NCBI GenBank assembly: GCA_901538445.1 | Contig: LR594585.1 | Span: 2,121,918 to 2,185,917 of the forward strand | Source of the DNA: Gemmataceae bacterium | GTDB taxonomy: Bacteria; Planctomycetota; Planctomycetia; Gemmatales; Gemmataceae | DNA length: 64,000 bases | Direction: 5' to 3' | In this document: in pieces, positions 56,256-63,847 of the stretch | How positions within the stretch are numbered: position 1 is the first letter of the stretch | Layout of the letters: each line of letters opens with the position of its first letter | The notes under the pieces: model-generated | What the model was told of the DNA's origin: nothing | The model's input: only the letters and a program-made list of their open reading frames with translations | The model's database searches: none | Program-made: the position numbers and the translations under genes

Positions 56256-57278
56256 GTGGAGCTACAGCCACCGAGCTGGTTCCCCGAGTTGTTCGCGCTG
56301 CTCCTCACAGGCCGCGACGTGCCGCCGGCCCGGGTGACCGAGGCGGTCCGCGACCTCGTCGCCGGCCGCGTGGACGACGCCCGCGGGGCCGCGTTCCTCA
56401 CCGCACTCCGCATGAAGGGCGAGACGGCCGGCGAGATCGCCGCCGCCGCCCAGGTGCTCCGCGAGCAGATGGTGCGGCTCGTCCCCGTGTCGGGTCCGGT
56501 CCTCGACACGTGCGGCACCGGCGGCGACGACAGCGGCACGTTCAACATCAGCACCGCGGCGGCACTGGTGGCGTGCGGGGCCGGCGTGCCGATCGTGAAG
56601 CACGGGAACCGGGCCGTGTCGAGCAAGTCGGGCAGCGCCGACGTGCTCCGCGAACTCGGGGTGCCGATCGAGGCCGGGCCGGAGTGGGCCCAGAAGTGCC
56701 TCGACCGCGTCGGGTTCGCGTTCTGCTACGCCCCGCAGTTCCACCGCGGCATGGCGCACGTCGCCGAGTTGCGGCGGAAGCTCGGGATCCGCACGGTGTT
56801 CAACCTGCTCGGCCCGCTCGCGAACCCGGCGAGCGCCCCGTACCAGCTCCTCGGCGTCGGCAAGCCGGACCTGCTCGACCCGCTCGCCGGCGCGATCGCG
56901 GCGCTGGGCACCCGGCAGGCGGTGCTGGTGACGAGCTTCGACGGGCTGGACGAGGTGAGCCTGTCGGCACCGACGATGGTGCGGGTGGTCCGCGGGGAGG
57001 AGTACGAGGTGCGGGAGTGGAGCCCGGACGAGTTCGGGCTCGGCGCGGTGCGGATCAGCGCGATCAAGGCGGCCGACGCGAAGGAGAGCGCCGCGGTCAT
57101 CCGCGGGGTGCTCGACGGCACCGATGGCCCGGCCCGGCGGATCGTACTCGCGAACGCCGCCGCGGCGCTGTGGGCCGCCGAGTTCGTGCCGACGCTCCGC
57201 GACGGCGTCGAGATGGCCGACGCCGCCCTCAAGGCCGGCAAGCCCCGCGCCGCGCTGGAGGCGCTCACGCGGGGGTAG
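56256..57278 (+). CDS. trpD: Anthranilate phosphoribosyltransferase
   Basis: 340-residue enzyme transferring phosphoribosyl from PRPP to anthranilate in tryptophan synthesis. Signatures: DTCGTGGDDSGTFNISTAAA from residue 84, KHGNRAVSSKSGSADVLREL from residue 115, FCYAPQFHRGM, and RTVFNLLGPLANPA. The start is a GTG at 56256 with AAGGGGGT 5 nt upstream; the frame upstream of it is non-coding. No other trp genes are nearby, so it is a stand-alone gene here. Confidence 0.95.
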   Translation: MELQPPSWFPELFALLLTGRDVPPARVTEAVRDLVAGRVDDARGAAFLTALRMKGETAGEIAAAAQVLREQMVRLVPVSGPVLDTCGTGGDDSGTFNISTAAALVACGAGVPIVKHGNRAVSSKSGSADVLRELGVPIEAGPEWAQKCLDRVGFAFCYAPQFHRGMAHVAELRRKLGIRTVFNLLGPLANPASAPYQLLGVGKPDLLDPLAGAIAALGTRQAVLVTSFDGLDEVSLSAPTMVRVVRGEEYEVREWSPDEFGLGAVRISAIKAADAKESAAVIRGVLDGTDGPARRIVLANAAAALWAAEFVPTLRDGVEMADAALKAGKPRAALEALTRG

Positions 57279-57300
57279 CAGTCATGCGGAGGGCAGCCCG

Positions 57301-57537
57301 GTGTCCGAAGGCGTTGTTCTGGTGCTGGTCGCATCGATCGGGATCGCCGTCGCACTTCGGGCCGAGGCGATCGCAGCGTATTCCGCGGCGAAGTACCAGC
57401 GCAACCCGCCCTGGGTGCAACGCGTGTGGGGCGACCGCACGTCTCGAAATGCGCTCGCGGTGAACGCGATGATGTGGCGGGTGTTCGGGGCCGCGGTGGC
57501 GGTGCTGTGCTTCGCCAAAGTCGGCGGTATCCTGTGA
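57301..57537 (+). CDS. Small membrane protein
   Basis: 78-residue protein with two hydrophobic segments (VVLVLVASIGIAVALRAEAI and VFGAAVAVLCFAKVGGIL) separated by a basic loop (KYQRNPPWVQRVWGDRTS). Not recognised. The GTG at 57301 has GGAGGG about 8 nt upstream. It lies 22 bp after trpD and is probably co-transcribed with it. Confidence 0.6.
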   Translation: MSEGVVLVLVASIGIAVALRAEAIAAYSAAKYQRNPPWVQRVWGDRTSRNALAVNAMMWRVFGAAVAVLCFAKVGGIL

Positions 57538-57583
57538 CCGCGGCACGCCACCGACGTCAGACTCACGGGACGTGCCCGGTCGT

Positions 57584-57646
57584 GGGGCCGGCCGTGCCGG
57601 CCGAATCCAATCCTCGCCCCGGTGCTCCGGCCGGCACGGCCGGCCC
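57584..57646. repeat. Palindrome GGCCGGCCGTGCCGGCC
   Basis: GGCCGGCCGTGCCGGCC at the left and GGCCGGCACGGCCGGCC at the right pair perfectly; each arm is itself nearly self-complementary. It lies between convergent genes and touches the stop codon of the adenosyltransferase. Confidence 0.75.
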
Positions 57647-58224
57647 TACGCCTCGCCCCGGTTGCCGCCCGGAACCCAGAGCACGTCGCCGCGGCCGTCG
57701 TCGTTCGCCACGCGGGCGAGCACGAACAGGTAGTCGCTCAGCCGGTTCAGGTAGATCAACGCCTGCGGGTTCACGGTCTCGGTTCGCATCAGCGTGACCA
57801 CGGCGCGTTCGGCCCGGCGGCACACGGTGCGCGCGAGGTGCAGGTAGGCGGCAGCCGGCGTTCCGCCCGGCAGGATGAAGCTCCGCAGCGGCTCCAGCTT
57901 CTCGTTGAGCCGGTCGATGGCCTTCTCGATGCGCTCGGCCTGGGCCGCGGTCACGCGGAGCGACTTCCCCGGTTCTTCCCCTTCAAAAGGGGGCACGCAC
58001 AGGTCGGCCCCCACGTCGAACAGGTCGTTCTGGATCGACCGCAGGACGGCGGCGTCCGGGCACGTCGGGACGTTCGCGGCGACCAGGCCGAGGACGGCGT
58101 TCAGCTCGTCCACCTCGCCGTAGGCCGCGACGCGGGCGTGGTCCTTGGGGACGCGGGTGCCGTCGCCCAGGCCGGTCTCGCCGGCGTCGCCCGACTTCGT
58201 GTAGATGCGGGAAAGGAAGACCAT
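57646..58224 (-). CDS. Cob(I)alamin adenosyltransferase (PduO type)
   Basis: 192-residue enzyme making adenosylcobalamin from cob(I)alamin and ATP. Family signatures: IYTKSGDAGETGLGDGTRVP at the N-terminus (ATP site), then YGEVDELNAVLG, then RTVCRRAERAVV and YLNRLSDYLFVLAR near the C-terminus. The ATG at 58224 was chosen because the longer in-frame start runs through a hairpin element. It is divergent from a lipoprotein gene. Confidence 0.93.
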   Translation of the reverse strand: MVFLSRIYTKSGDAGETGLGDGTRVPKDHARVAAYGEVDELNAVLGLVAANVPTCPDAAVLRSIQNDLFDVGADLCVPPFEGEEPGKSLRVTAAQAERIEKAIDRLNEKLEPLRSFILPGGTPAAAYLHLARTVCRRAERAVVTLMRTETVNPQALIYLNRLSDYLFVLARVANDDGRGDVLWVPGGNRGEA

Positions 58225-58231
58225 CGGACCC

Positions 58232-58348
58232 GTTTCGCGTTTCGAGTTCAAAGTTTCGAGTTGCGGCGCACTGTCATGGTAGTCGCCGCGGCGCGGCCCG
58301 GTCCGGCGGTCCGCGAAACTCCGAACATTCAACCCGAAACTCTAAACT
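58232..58348. repeat. Imperfect heptad hairpin, GTTTCGA type
   Basis: GTTTCGCGTTTCGAGTTC and onward (58232-58262) pairs imperfectly with CCGAAACTCTAAACTC (to 58348), units about GTTTCGA. An inner GC-rich dyad lies in the loop. It sits in the divergent gap between the adenosyltransferase and lipoprotein genes and ends 7 bp before the former's ATG. Confidence 0.65.
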
Positions 58349-58414
58349 CCCCCGCGCGGCGCGACCGATACAGTTGGTAACCAAGGACGGTTCGGCTCGC
58401 ACGGAGGGGGGAGA

Positions 58415-58981
58415 ATGTTCCGAGTTCGTCGCCACGCACTGCTGCTGGCCGCGGCCGCCTTGACGGTCGCCAACGTCGGCTGCAACCCGTTCACGCTCGG
58501 CCTGTTCACGCCGGTCCCGATCCAGCCGTGGGTCGCGGAGCGTATGAACCAGAAGTACGGGAACCGCAACGACGGCCGCACGCCGATCATGCCGCCGATC
58601 CGCGACGGGTTCCCGCCGCCGATCTGCGAGGACCCGCCGAGCGACCAGGAAGTTCTGCGGGCCATGCCCCGCGTCACCCGCGGCGTCCCGTACATCTACG
58701 AGGAGTTCCGCGACGACATCGTGATCGTCAAGAACCGCCTGGTGGACAAGATCGACCCGCCCCGGTTCTTCCCGCTCGTCGGGCCGGCCCAGCTGCACCA
58801 CTGCCACTGGGAGTGCGTCGTGTACTACACCGAGACCGTGCAGAGCGACCACCCGTTCCCGATGCAGACCAAGAAGAACCGGGTCCAGGTGCTGTACATC
58901 GACAAGGACCACCTGCACCTGTACGTCGGCCCGAACACCGACGTGCAACGGCAGATCACCGCCGACATGACCAAGTATTGA
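58415..58981 (+). CDS. Conserved lipoprotein
   Basis: 188-residue protein with a lipoprotein signal (LLLAAAALTVANVGCNP). A Pro-rich segment (PPIRDGFPPPICEDPPSD) is followed by a compact region with strand-like stretches (YIYEEFRDDIVIVKNRLV, HHCHWECVVYYTETV, KKNRVQVLYIDKDHLHLYVG). Not assigned to a family, but its style is that of planctomycete envelope lipoproteins. GGAGGGGGGAGA lies upstream of the ATG at 58415. Confidence 0.75.
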   Translation: MFRVRRHALLLAAAALTVANVGCNPFTLGLFTPVPIQPWVAERMNQKYGNRNDGRTPIMPPIRDGFPPPICEDPPSDQEVLRAMPRVTRGVPYIYEEFRDDIVIVKNRLVDKIDPPRFFPLVGPAQLHHCHWECVVYYTETVQSDHPFPMQTKKNRVQVLYIDKDHLHLYVGPNTDVQRQITADMTKY

Positions 58982-59108
58982 TGCGTCCCCTCCGTCGTGC
59001 TTGAAGGCGACCGCCGCACCCGGCTCCGAAAGGAGTCGGGTGTTTGGCGTTACAGCCGGTCGCCGCGCCGCCGTTGAAATTCGCCCGGAAGAGGGTAGAG
59101 TGGACCGT

Positions 59109-59253
59109 GCCTAAGCCGCTCGGCGTACCGGGTGGCGCGGGGGAACCAATGACCTCCGGCGTGCCACCGGCACCCGGGGGTTGGGGCGCAGGTCGCGACG
59201 AACCCGCGACCAGACCACTTCCAAGGTCCAGCCCGTCAGCTAACCTCGTAGGC
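59109..59253 (+). promoter_or_regulatory. c-di-AMP riboswitch (ydaO-yuaA type)
   Basis: The 3' part CCCGTCAGCTAACCTCGTAG followed by GCG is the conserved signature of the ydaO-yuaA riboswitch. GGGGGAACCAA near 59140 and CCGGGGGTTGGGGCGCAGG near 59174 match the other conserved blocks. The P1 stem is GCCTA (59109-59113) with TAGGC (59249-59253). It lies in the 414-bp gap ahead of an APC transporter, the classic target. It would bind cyclic di-AMP and shut down K+/osmolyte uptake. The identification is from memory of the motif. Confidence 0.85.
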
Positions 59254-59327
59254 GTTTGGAAGGGCGGACCACACCTCACCGCACCTCGCGGGACCGTGCC
59301 CCCCTTCGCACCTGTTGTTTCGGGCGT

Positions 59328-59382
59328 TGCCGCCGCGGCACCGTCGCGCCACCGCGCGACCGCGGTTCGCGCCGCGGCGGCA
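59328..59382 (+). promoter_or_regulatory. Strong hairpin between riboswitch and start codon (candidate expression platform)
   Basis: TGCCGCCGCGGC (59328-59339) pairs perfectly with GCCGCGGCGGCA (59371-59382), enclosing a second dyad (GTCGCG/CGCGAC). It ends just before CGGGG and 13 nt before the ATG. It could limit ribosome access or, with an alternative fold, stop transcription; no T-run is seen. The connection to the aptamer is inferred. Confidence 0.5.
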
Positions 59383-59395
59383 CGGGGTCACTCGC

Positions 59396-61363
59396 ATGTC
59401 TCGGCGATCCGTTTGGGTCCGCCTCCGGGAGGTCGTCGTCGGTCCGCCGCGCGACCTCGGGGACGCGGCGCTGTTCCACAAGGTGTCGCTCGTCGCGCTG
59501 CTGGCCTGGGTCGGCCTCGGGGCCGACGGCCTCTCGTCGTCGTGCTACGGCCCGGAGGAGACGTACAAGGCGCTGGGCCGGTTCCCGGCGCTGGCCGTGT
59601 TCGTGGCGCTCGGCTCGGTCCTCACCATCGCCGTGCTGTGCGTCAGCTACCGGCAGATCATCGAGCTGTTCCCGACCGGGGGCGGCGGCTACCTCGTCGC
59701 GAGCAAGTTGCTCGGCCGGGGGGCCGGGGTCGTGTCCGGGTCGGCGCTGCTGGTCGACTACGTCCTGACGGTCGCGATCTCGATCGCCGCCGGGGCCGAC
59801 GCGCTGTTCTCGCTCCTGCCCCCAGAGGCGCGGCCGTGGAAGCTCGCGTTCGCGTGCGGCGGCGTGGCCGCCATGACCGTCGTGAACCTCCGCGGGGTCC
59901 GCGAGTCGGTCGTGATGTGGGTCCCGGTGTTCTTCGCGTTCATCGCCACGCACGCGGTCGCGATCCTGGTCGCGGTCGGGCTCCACCTCGCCGACGCCGG
60001 GGCGGTGACCGCGCGCACGGCCCGCGAGATCGGGGCCGCGCACGCGGAACTCGGGCTCGCCGGGGTGCTCGTCCTCATGCTCCGGGCGTTCAGCGTCGGG
60101 GCGGGGACGTACACCGGCATCGAGGCCGTCTCCAACGGGCTGCCGGCCCTCCGCGCCCCGCAGGCCGAGACCGGGAAGCGGACCATGGCCCTCATGGGCG
60201 TCTCGCTCGCCGTCACCGTGTTCGGCCTGCTCCTGGGGTACCTGTTCGTCGGGGTCCGCCCGGTCGAGGGGAAGACGCTCAACGCGGTGCTGTTCGAGTC
60301 GATCACCGCGACCTGGCCCGCGTGGCTCGGGGCCGCGTTCGTCTCGGTCGGGATGCTCAGCGCCACCGCGCTGCTGTTCATCGCGGCCCAGGCCGGGTTC
60401 CTCGACGGCCCCCGGGTGCTGGCCACCATGGCGCTGGACCGGTGGTTCCCGAGCCGGTTCGCGACCCTGTCGGACCGGTTCGTCGCGCAGAACGGCCTGC
60501 TCCTCATGGGGGCCGCGGCCCTCGCCGTGCTCGTGCTCGCCGACGGGAGCGTGGAGCTGCTCGTCGTGCTCTACAGCATCAACGTGTTCCTCACGTTCTC
60601 GCTGTCCCAGCTCGGCATGTGCGCCCACTGGTGGGGCGAGCGGCGGCGGGGCCGGGCGTGGCGGCGGGGGCTGCTGGTCAACGGCGTCGGGCTCGCGGTC
60701 ACCGCGTCGATCCTCGCCGCCCTGTGCTCGATCAAGTTCTTCGAGGGCGGGTGGGTGACGCTCCTCGTCACGTCGGCCGTGGTCGGCGTCGCGCACCTGG
60801 TCCGGCGGCACTACGACGGCGTCGCCCGCCGGCTCGCGCGGCTCGACGCCGACTTGGCCGAGACCGAGCGCGCCCCGCACCTGCCCGGCGGCCGCCCCGG
60901 GCCCGGCCGCGGCCGCACCGCGGTGCTCCTGTGCAACGGGTACAACGGGCTCGGCGTCACCACGTTCCTGAACGTGTTCCGCATGTTCCCGGGCACGTTC
61001 GACCGGTGCGTGTTCGTCCTCGCCGGGGCCGTCGACGCGGGGTCGTTCAAGGGGGCCGCGGAGGTCGACGCGCTCCGCGCCGCGACCGACGACCAGGCCC
61101 GGCGGTACGCCGACCTGGCCCGCCGGTGCGGGCTCGAGGCCGGGGTGCGGACCGCCATCGGCCCGGACGTGATGGAGGCGATCGAGGCGCTCGTGCGGGA
61201 CGCCCTGCGGGAGCACCCGGACGCCGTCGTGTTCGCCGGGCAACTCGCGTTCGAGCGCGAAACGACCTGGACCCGGTGGCTGCACAACTACGTCGTGTTC
61301 GCGCTCCAGAAGGTCTACTGCCAACAGGGCGTTCCGTTCGTGATCGTGCCGATCCGAATTTGA
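59396..61363 (+). CDS. KimA-like APC-superfamily transporter with cytosolic C-terminal domain
   Basis: 655-residue inner-membrane protein. The N-terminal ~430 residues form about 12 hydrophobic segments of the APC fold with GADGLSSSCYGPEETYKALG, like the LSS-x-YG(P/T)E motif of KimA/YdaO-type potassium permeases, and FPTGGGGYLVASKLLG. The last ~200 residues are a soluble domain (TAVLLCNGYNGLGVTTFLNV, DAVVFAGQLAFE). A c-di-AMP riboswitch lies upstream, which supports potassium or osmolyte import. The ATG at 59396 follows a strong hairpin. Amino-acid transport remains an alternative. Confidence 0.85.
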   Translation: MSRRSVWVRLREVVVGPPRDLGDAALFHKVSLVALLAWVGLGADGLSSSCYGPEETYKALGRFPALAVFVALGSVLTIAVLCVSYRQIIELFPTGGGGYLVASKLLGRGAGVVSGSALLVDYVLTVAISIAAGADALFSLLPPEARPWKLAFACGGVAAMTVVNLRGVRESVVMWVPVFFAFIATHAVAILVAVGLHLADAGAVTARTAREIGAAHAELGLAGVLVLMLRAFSVGAGTYTGIEAVSNGLPALRAPQAETGKRTMALMGVSLAVTVFGLLLGYLFVGVRPVEGKTLNAVLFESITATWPAWLGAAFVSVGMLSATALLFIAAQAGFLDGPRVLATMALDRWFPSRFATLSDRFVAQNGLLLMGAAALAVLVLADGSVELLVVLYSINVFLTFSLSQLGMCAHWWGERRRGRAWRRGLLVNGVGLAVTASILAALCSIKFFEGGWVTLLVTSAVVGVAHLVRRHYDGVARRLARLDADLAETERAPHLPGGRPGPGRGRTAVLLCNGYNGLGVTTFLNVFRMFPGTFDRCVFVLAGAVDAGSFKGAAEVDALRAATDDQARRYADLARRCGLEAGVRTAIGPDVMEAIEALVRDALREHPDAVVFAGQLAFERETTWTRWLHNYVVFALQKVYCQQGVPFVIVPIRI

Positions 61364-61462
61364 GCCGTTGTCGTGCGAATCCACGCGGCGGAACCCCTGG
61401 TCCGCCGCGTGGGCAACCACACTCATGAGTGGACACTTTTCTTCTCGCGTTCGAATCCCTAC

Positions 61463-61479
61463 GATACCGATAAGGTATC
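61463..61479. promoter_or_regulatory. Dyad GATACC-N5-GGTATC upstream of the APS reductase
   Basis: GATACC GATAA GGTATC is a perfect 6-bp dyad, 28 bp before the ATG of cysH. An Rrf2-family regulator is encoded two genes on, and such regulators bind dyads of this type, so it is a candidate operator for self- or sulfur control. No search of other sites was made. Confidence 0.45.
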
Positions 61480-61506
61480 TGTTGAAATCGGGCGGCGGGG
61501 GATGGG

Positions 61507-62238
61507 ATGACGGAGTCCCAGCGACTGGCGTCGGAACTTGAGCGGGCGAACCGGGATCTGGCAAAGGCCAGCCCGCAGGAGATCCTGAAGTGGGCGGTGC
61601 GCCGCTACCACCCCCGCCTCCTCATGGCGACCGCGTTCGGGGCCGAGGGGTGCTGCGTCATCCACATGCTGGCGAAGATCGAGCCGGGAGTGATGTTCAT
61701 CAACCTGGACACCGGCTACCAGTTCGCCGAAACGCTGGAGCTCGCCGAGCGGATCCAGCAGAAGTACGGGGTCTCGATCGAGTTCGTCCGGCCCGAGAAG
61801 TCGGTCGAGCAGTACGAGCGCGAGCACGGCGGGCCGCTCCACGGGCTGCGGCCCGACCAGTGCTGCCACGACCGCAAGATCGTGCCGCTGAAGCACGCGC
61901 TCAAGCGGCTCGACCCGGCCGCGTGGATCAGCGCCATCCGCAAGGACCAGACGGCCGACCGCGGCCAGGCCAGCGTCGTGCAGTGGGACGCGAAGTTCAA
62001 CCTCGTGAAGGTGAACCCGCTGTTCAACTGGACCAAGGGCGACGTGTGGAAGTTCATCCTCGAGAACGACGTGCCGTACAACCCGATGCACGACCAGGGG
62101 TACCCGAGCATCGGGTGCTGGCCGTGTACGCGGGCGGTCGGGGCCGGCGAGGACGACCGGGCCGGGCGCTGGGCCGGGAAGGTCAAGAAGGAGTGCGGCC
62201 TGCACGTGATCGAGCAGCAGGACGGCGGCGGCATCTGA
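61507..62238 (+). CDS. cysH: Assimilatory APS reductase (CysH family, 4Fe-4S type)
   Basis: 243-residue enzyme reducing adenylyl sulfate (or PAPS) to sulfite. The iron-sulfur ligands of APS reductases are all present: Cys119-Cys120 (DQCCHDRK) and Cys204-x2-Cys207 (SIGCWPCTR). The catalytic Cys230 is in KKECGLH. The N-terminal region has ATAFGAEG, as a PP-loop-type site, and NLDTGYQF. The paired cysteines indicate the APS- rather than PAPS-type. The ATG at 61507 follows a G-rich site. An Rrf2 regulator gene follows. Confidence 0.93.
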   Translation: MTESQRLASELERANRDLAKASPQEILKWAVRRYHPRLLMATAFGAEGCCVIHMLAKIEPGVMFINLDTGYQFAETLELAERIQQKYGVSIEFVRPEKSVEQYEREHGGPLHGLRPDQCCHDRKIVPLKHALKRLDPAAWISAIRKDQTADRGQASVVQWDAKFNLVKVNPLFNWTKGDVWKFILENDVPYNPMHDQGYPSIGCWPCTRAVGAGEDDRAGRWAGKVKKECGLHVIEQQDGGGI

Positions 62239-62330
62239 GTAGTGGGCAGCGGTCAGTGGGTAGTGGACAGTGCGAGCCGTCCCGTCCTCACTGGTTCTTT
62301 CTGCCCACTGTCCACTACCCACTGACCACT
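62239..62330. repeat. Heptad-repeat hairpin, GTGGGCA type, filling the cysH-rrf2 gap
   Basis: Units of GTGGGCA, GGTCAGT, GGGTAGT, GGACAGT at the left pair with CACTGTCCACTACCCACTGA at the right over about 26 bp. It begins at the base after the cysH stop and ends at the base before the next ATG (..ACTGACCACT|ATG), exactly as at 42565-42652. Confidence 0.88.
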
Positions 62331-62804
62331 ATGCTATTTTCCGCCAAAGCCGAGTACGCCTGCGTCGCGATGCTGGAACTGGCCGCGCGGCACGCCGACC
62401 CGCGGCCGGTGCGGCTCGGCGACGTCGCCGACAAGCACGGCATCTCCGACCGGTTCCTCGTGCAGATCCTCCTCGACCTGAAGCGGGCCGGGCTGGTCGA
62501 GAGTACCCGCGGGGCGGCCGGCGGGTACACGCTCGCCCGGCGGCCGGAAGAGATCTCGCTGTACGACATCCTCAGGATCATCGACCCGCCCGAGCGCCGC
62601 ACCGGCAAGAGCGCCGTGCCCAGCGCCCGGCGGAAGGACGCACCGGCCCCGGCCCGCAAGAAGGCCGAGCTCCAGCTCACCATCTTCGTCCGCAACGTGC
62701 GGTCCGTCTGGGACCGGGTCGTCGAGGCGCAAGAGGGCGTCCTCAAGAACACCACCCTCGCCGACCTCGTCGCCCAGAGCGAGGGGCTCCAGTACATGAT
62801 CTGA
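62331..62804 (+). CDS. Rrf2 family transcriptional regulator
   Basis: 157-residue winged-helix regulator. The start (MLFSAKAEYACVAMLELAAR), the recognition-helix area (DVADKHGISDRFLVQILLDL) and KRAGLVESTRGAAGGYTLAR follow the Rrf2 pattern. The three-Cys cluster of IscR/NsrR is missing, so it is probably not an Fe-S sensor; CymR-like control of cysteine/sulfur genes is plausible given cysH upstream. No ribosome site is present, since a hairpin ends at the ATG. Confidence 0.9.
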   Translation: MLFSAKAEYACVAMLELAARHADPRPVRLGDVADKHGISDRFLVQILLDLKRAGLVESTRGAAGGYTLARRPEEISLYDILRIIDPPERRTGKSAVPSARRKDAPAPARKKAELQLTIFVRNVRSVWDRVVEAQEGVLKNTTLADLVAQSEGLQYMI

Positions 62805-62821
62805 CCGCCGCTCCAAGTGCG

Positions 62822-62945
62822 CCCGGGGTTGAAACCCCGGGCTATTCCCGGCGACCCCGTTGGGGTCCGGGACAAGGGCTGTCGGGTGTGTCGCCTCTGG
62901 ACCCCGAAGGGGTCGCCGAGAATAGCCCGGGGTTTCAACCCCGGG
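62822..62945. repeat. Nested palindrome CCCGGGGTTGAAACCCCGGG
   Basis: Each end is a small hairpin (CCCGGGGTTGAAACCCCGGG and CCCGGGGTTTCAACCCCGGG), and these, with GCTATTC and GACCCCGTTGGGGTC in between, pair with each other over more than 40 bp. A further dyad ACCCCGGGCCTTCCCGGGGT lies downstream at 62974-62993. It fills the gap between the Rrf2 and methyltransferase genes. Confidence 0.8.
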
Positions 62946-63017
62946 CTATTCTTCGCCCGCATATAACGACCACACCCCGGGCCTTCCCGGGGTTGTTTCA
63001 CATCACGAGAGCGACCC

Positions 63018-63842
63018 ATGATGCGAGTGCTGTGCGCCGGGGCCGCGTTCGCCGCCCTGCTCGGGCTGGCGACCGCCCAGGAGAAGAAGGCCGCGACCAT
63101 CACCGTGAAGGTGACCGAGAGCAGCTTCAAGGACACCGTCGTCAAGGTGGACGGGGTCGAGGTGAAGGGCAAGGACGGCACCCGGGTGTTCACGACCCCC
63201 GCCCTGGAGCCCGGCAAGGAGTACAAGTTCGCCGTCGAGGCGCTGATCGAGCCGAACAACTACACGAAGATCACCCGGCCCCGGGAGGTCGCCGTCAAGG
63301 CCGGCGACGCGGTCACCGTGGACCTGTCGGTCGAGGACAAGAAGCTCGACAAGATCGTCGTCCGGTGGGTCCCGACCCCGAACGACATCGTGGACAAGAT
63401 GGCCGAATTGGCGAAGGTGACCAAGGACGACGTGCTGTTCGACCCGGGCTGCGGCGACGCGGTGATGCTGATCCGGCCGGTGAAGAAGCTCGGCGCGAAG
63501 AAGGGGTTCGGCATCGACATCGACCCGAAGATGGTCAAGGTCGCGCAGGACAAGGCCAAGGACGAGGGGGTCGCCGACAAGGTGGTCATCACCCAGGGCG
63601 ACATTCTCAACGAGAAGGACATGGCCGCGGTCGCCGAATCGACCGTGGTGCTCGTCTACATCGGCGACGACCTCGGCGCCCGCATGAGCCCGCTGCTCCA
63701 GAAGATGCTCAAGCCCGGCGCGCGGGTCGTGTCGCACCGGTTCAAGCTCGGCGACTGGGCCCCCGACAAGACGGTCCAGGTCAAGGGCGAGGATGGCGAC
63801 GAGTACACCCTGCACCTGTGGGTGGTCAAGGAGAAGAAGTGA
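63018..63842 (+). CDS. Exported protein with TIGR03000-like domain fused to a methyltransferase fold
   Basis: 274-residue protein. A signal peptide (RVLCAGAAFAALLGLATAQ) is followed by a beta-rich domain of planctomycete type TIGR03000 (about 26-104; AATITVKV, TRVFTTPALEPGKEYKFAVE). The C-terminal part is a SAM-dependent methyltransferase fold with FDPGCGD at 141-147 and GFGIDIDPKMVKVAQDKA. An exported protein with a SAM-binding site is odd, as SAM is not expected outside the cytoplasm. The ATG at 63018 is followed by a second ATG at 63021. A strong terminator follows. Confidence 0.8.
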   Translation: MMRVLCAGAAFAALLGLATAQEKKAATITVKVTESSFKDTVVKVDGVEVKGKDGTRVFTTPALEPGKEYKFAVEALIEPNNYTKITRPREVAVKAGDAVTVDLSVEDKKLDKIVVRWVPTPNDIVDKMAELAKVTKDDVLFDPGCGDAVMLIRPVKKLGAKKGFGIDIDPKMVKVAQDKAKDEGVADKVVITQGDILNEKDMAAVAESTVVLVYIGDDLGARMSPLLQKMLKPGARVVSHRFKLGDWAPDKTVQVKGEDGDEYTLHLWVVKEKK

Positions 63843-63847
63843 GCCGT

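Noticed and set aside
59276-61564. 762-codon open frame antisense to the APC transporter
   Set aside because: Low-complexity Arg/Gly/Glu translation, no motif; shadow frame.
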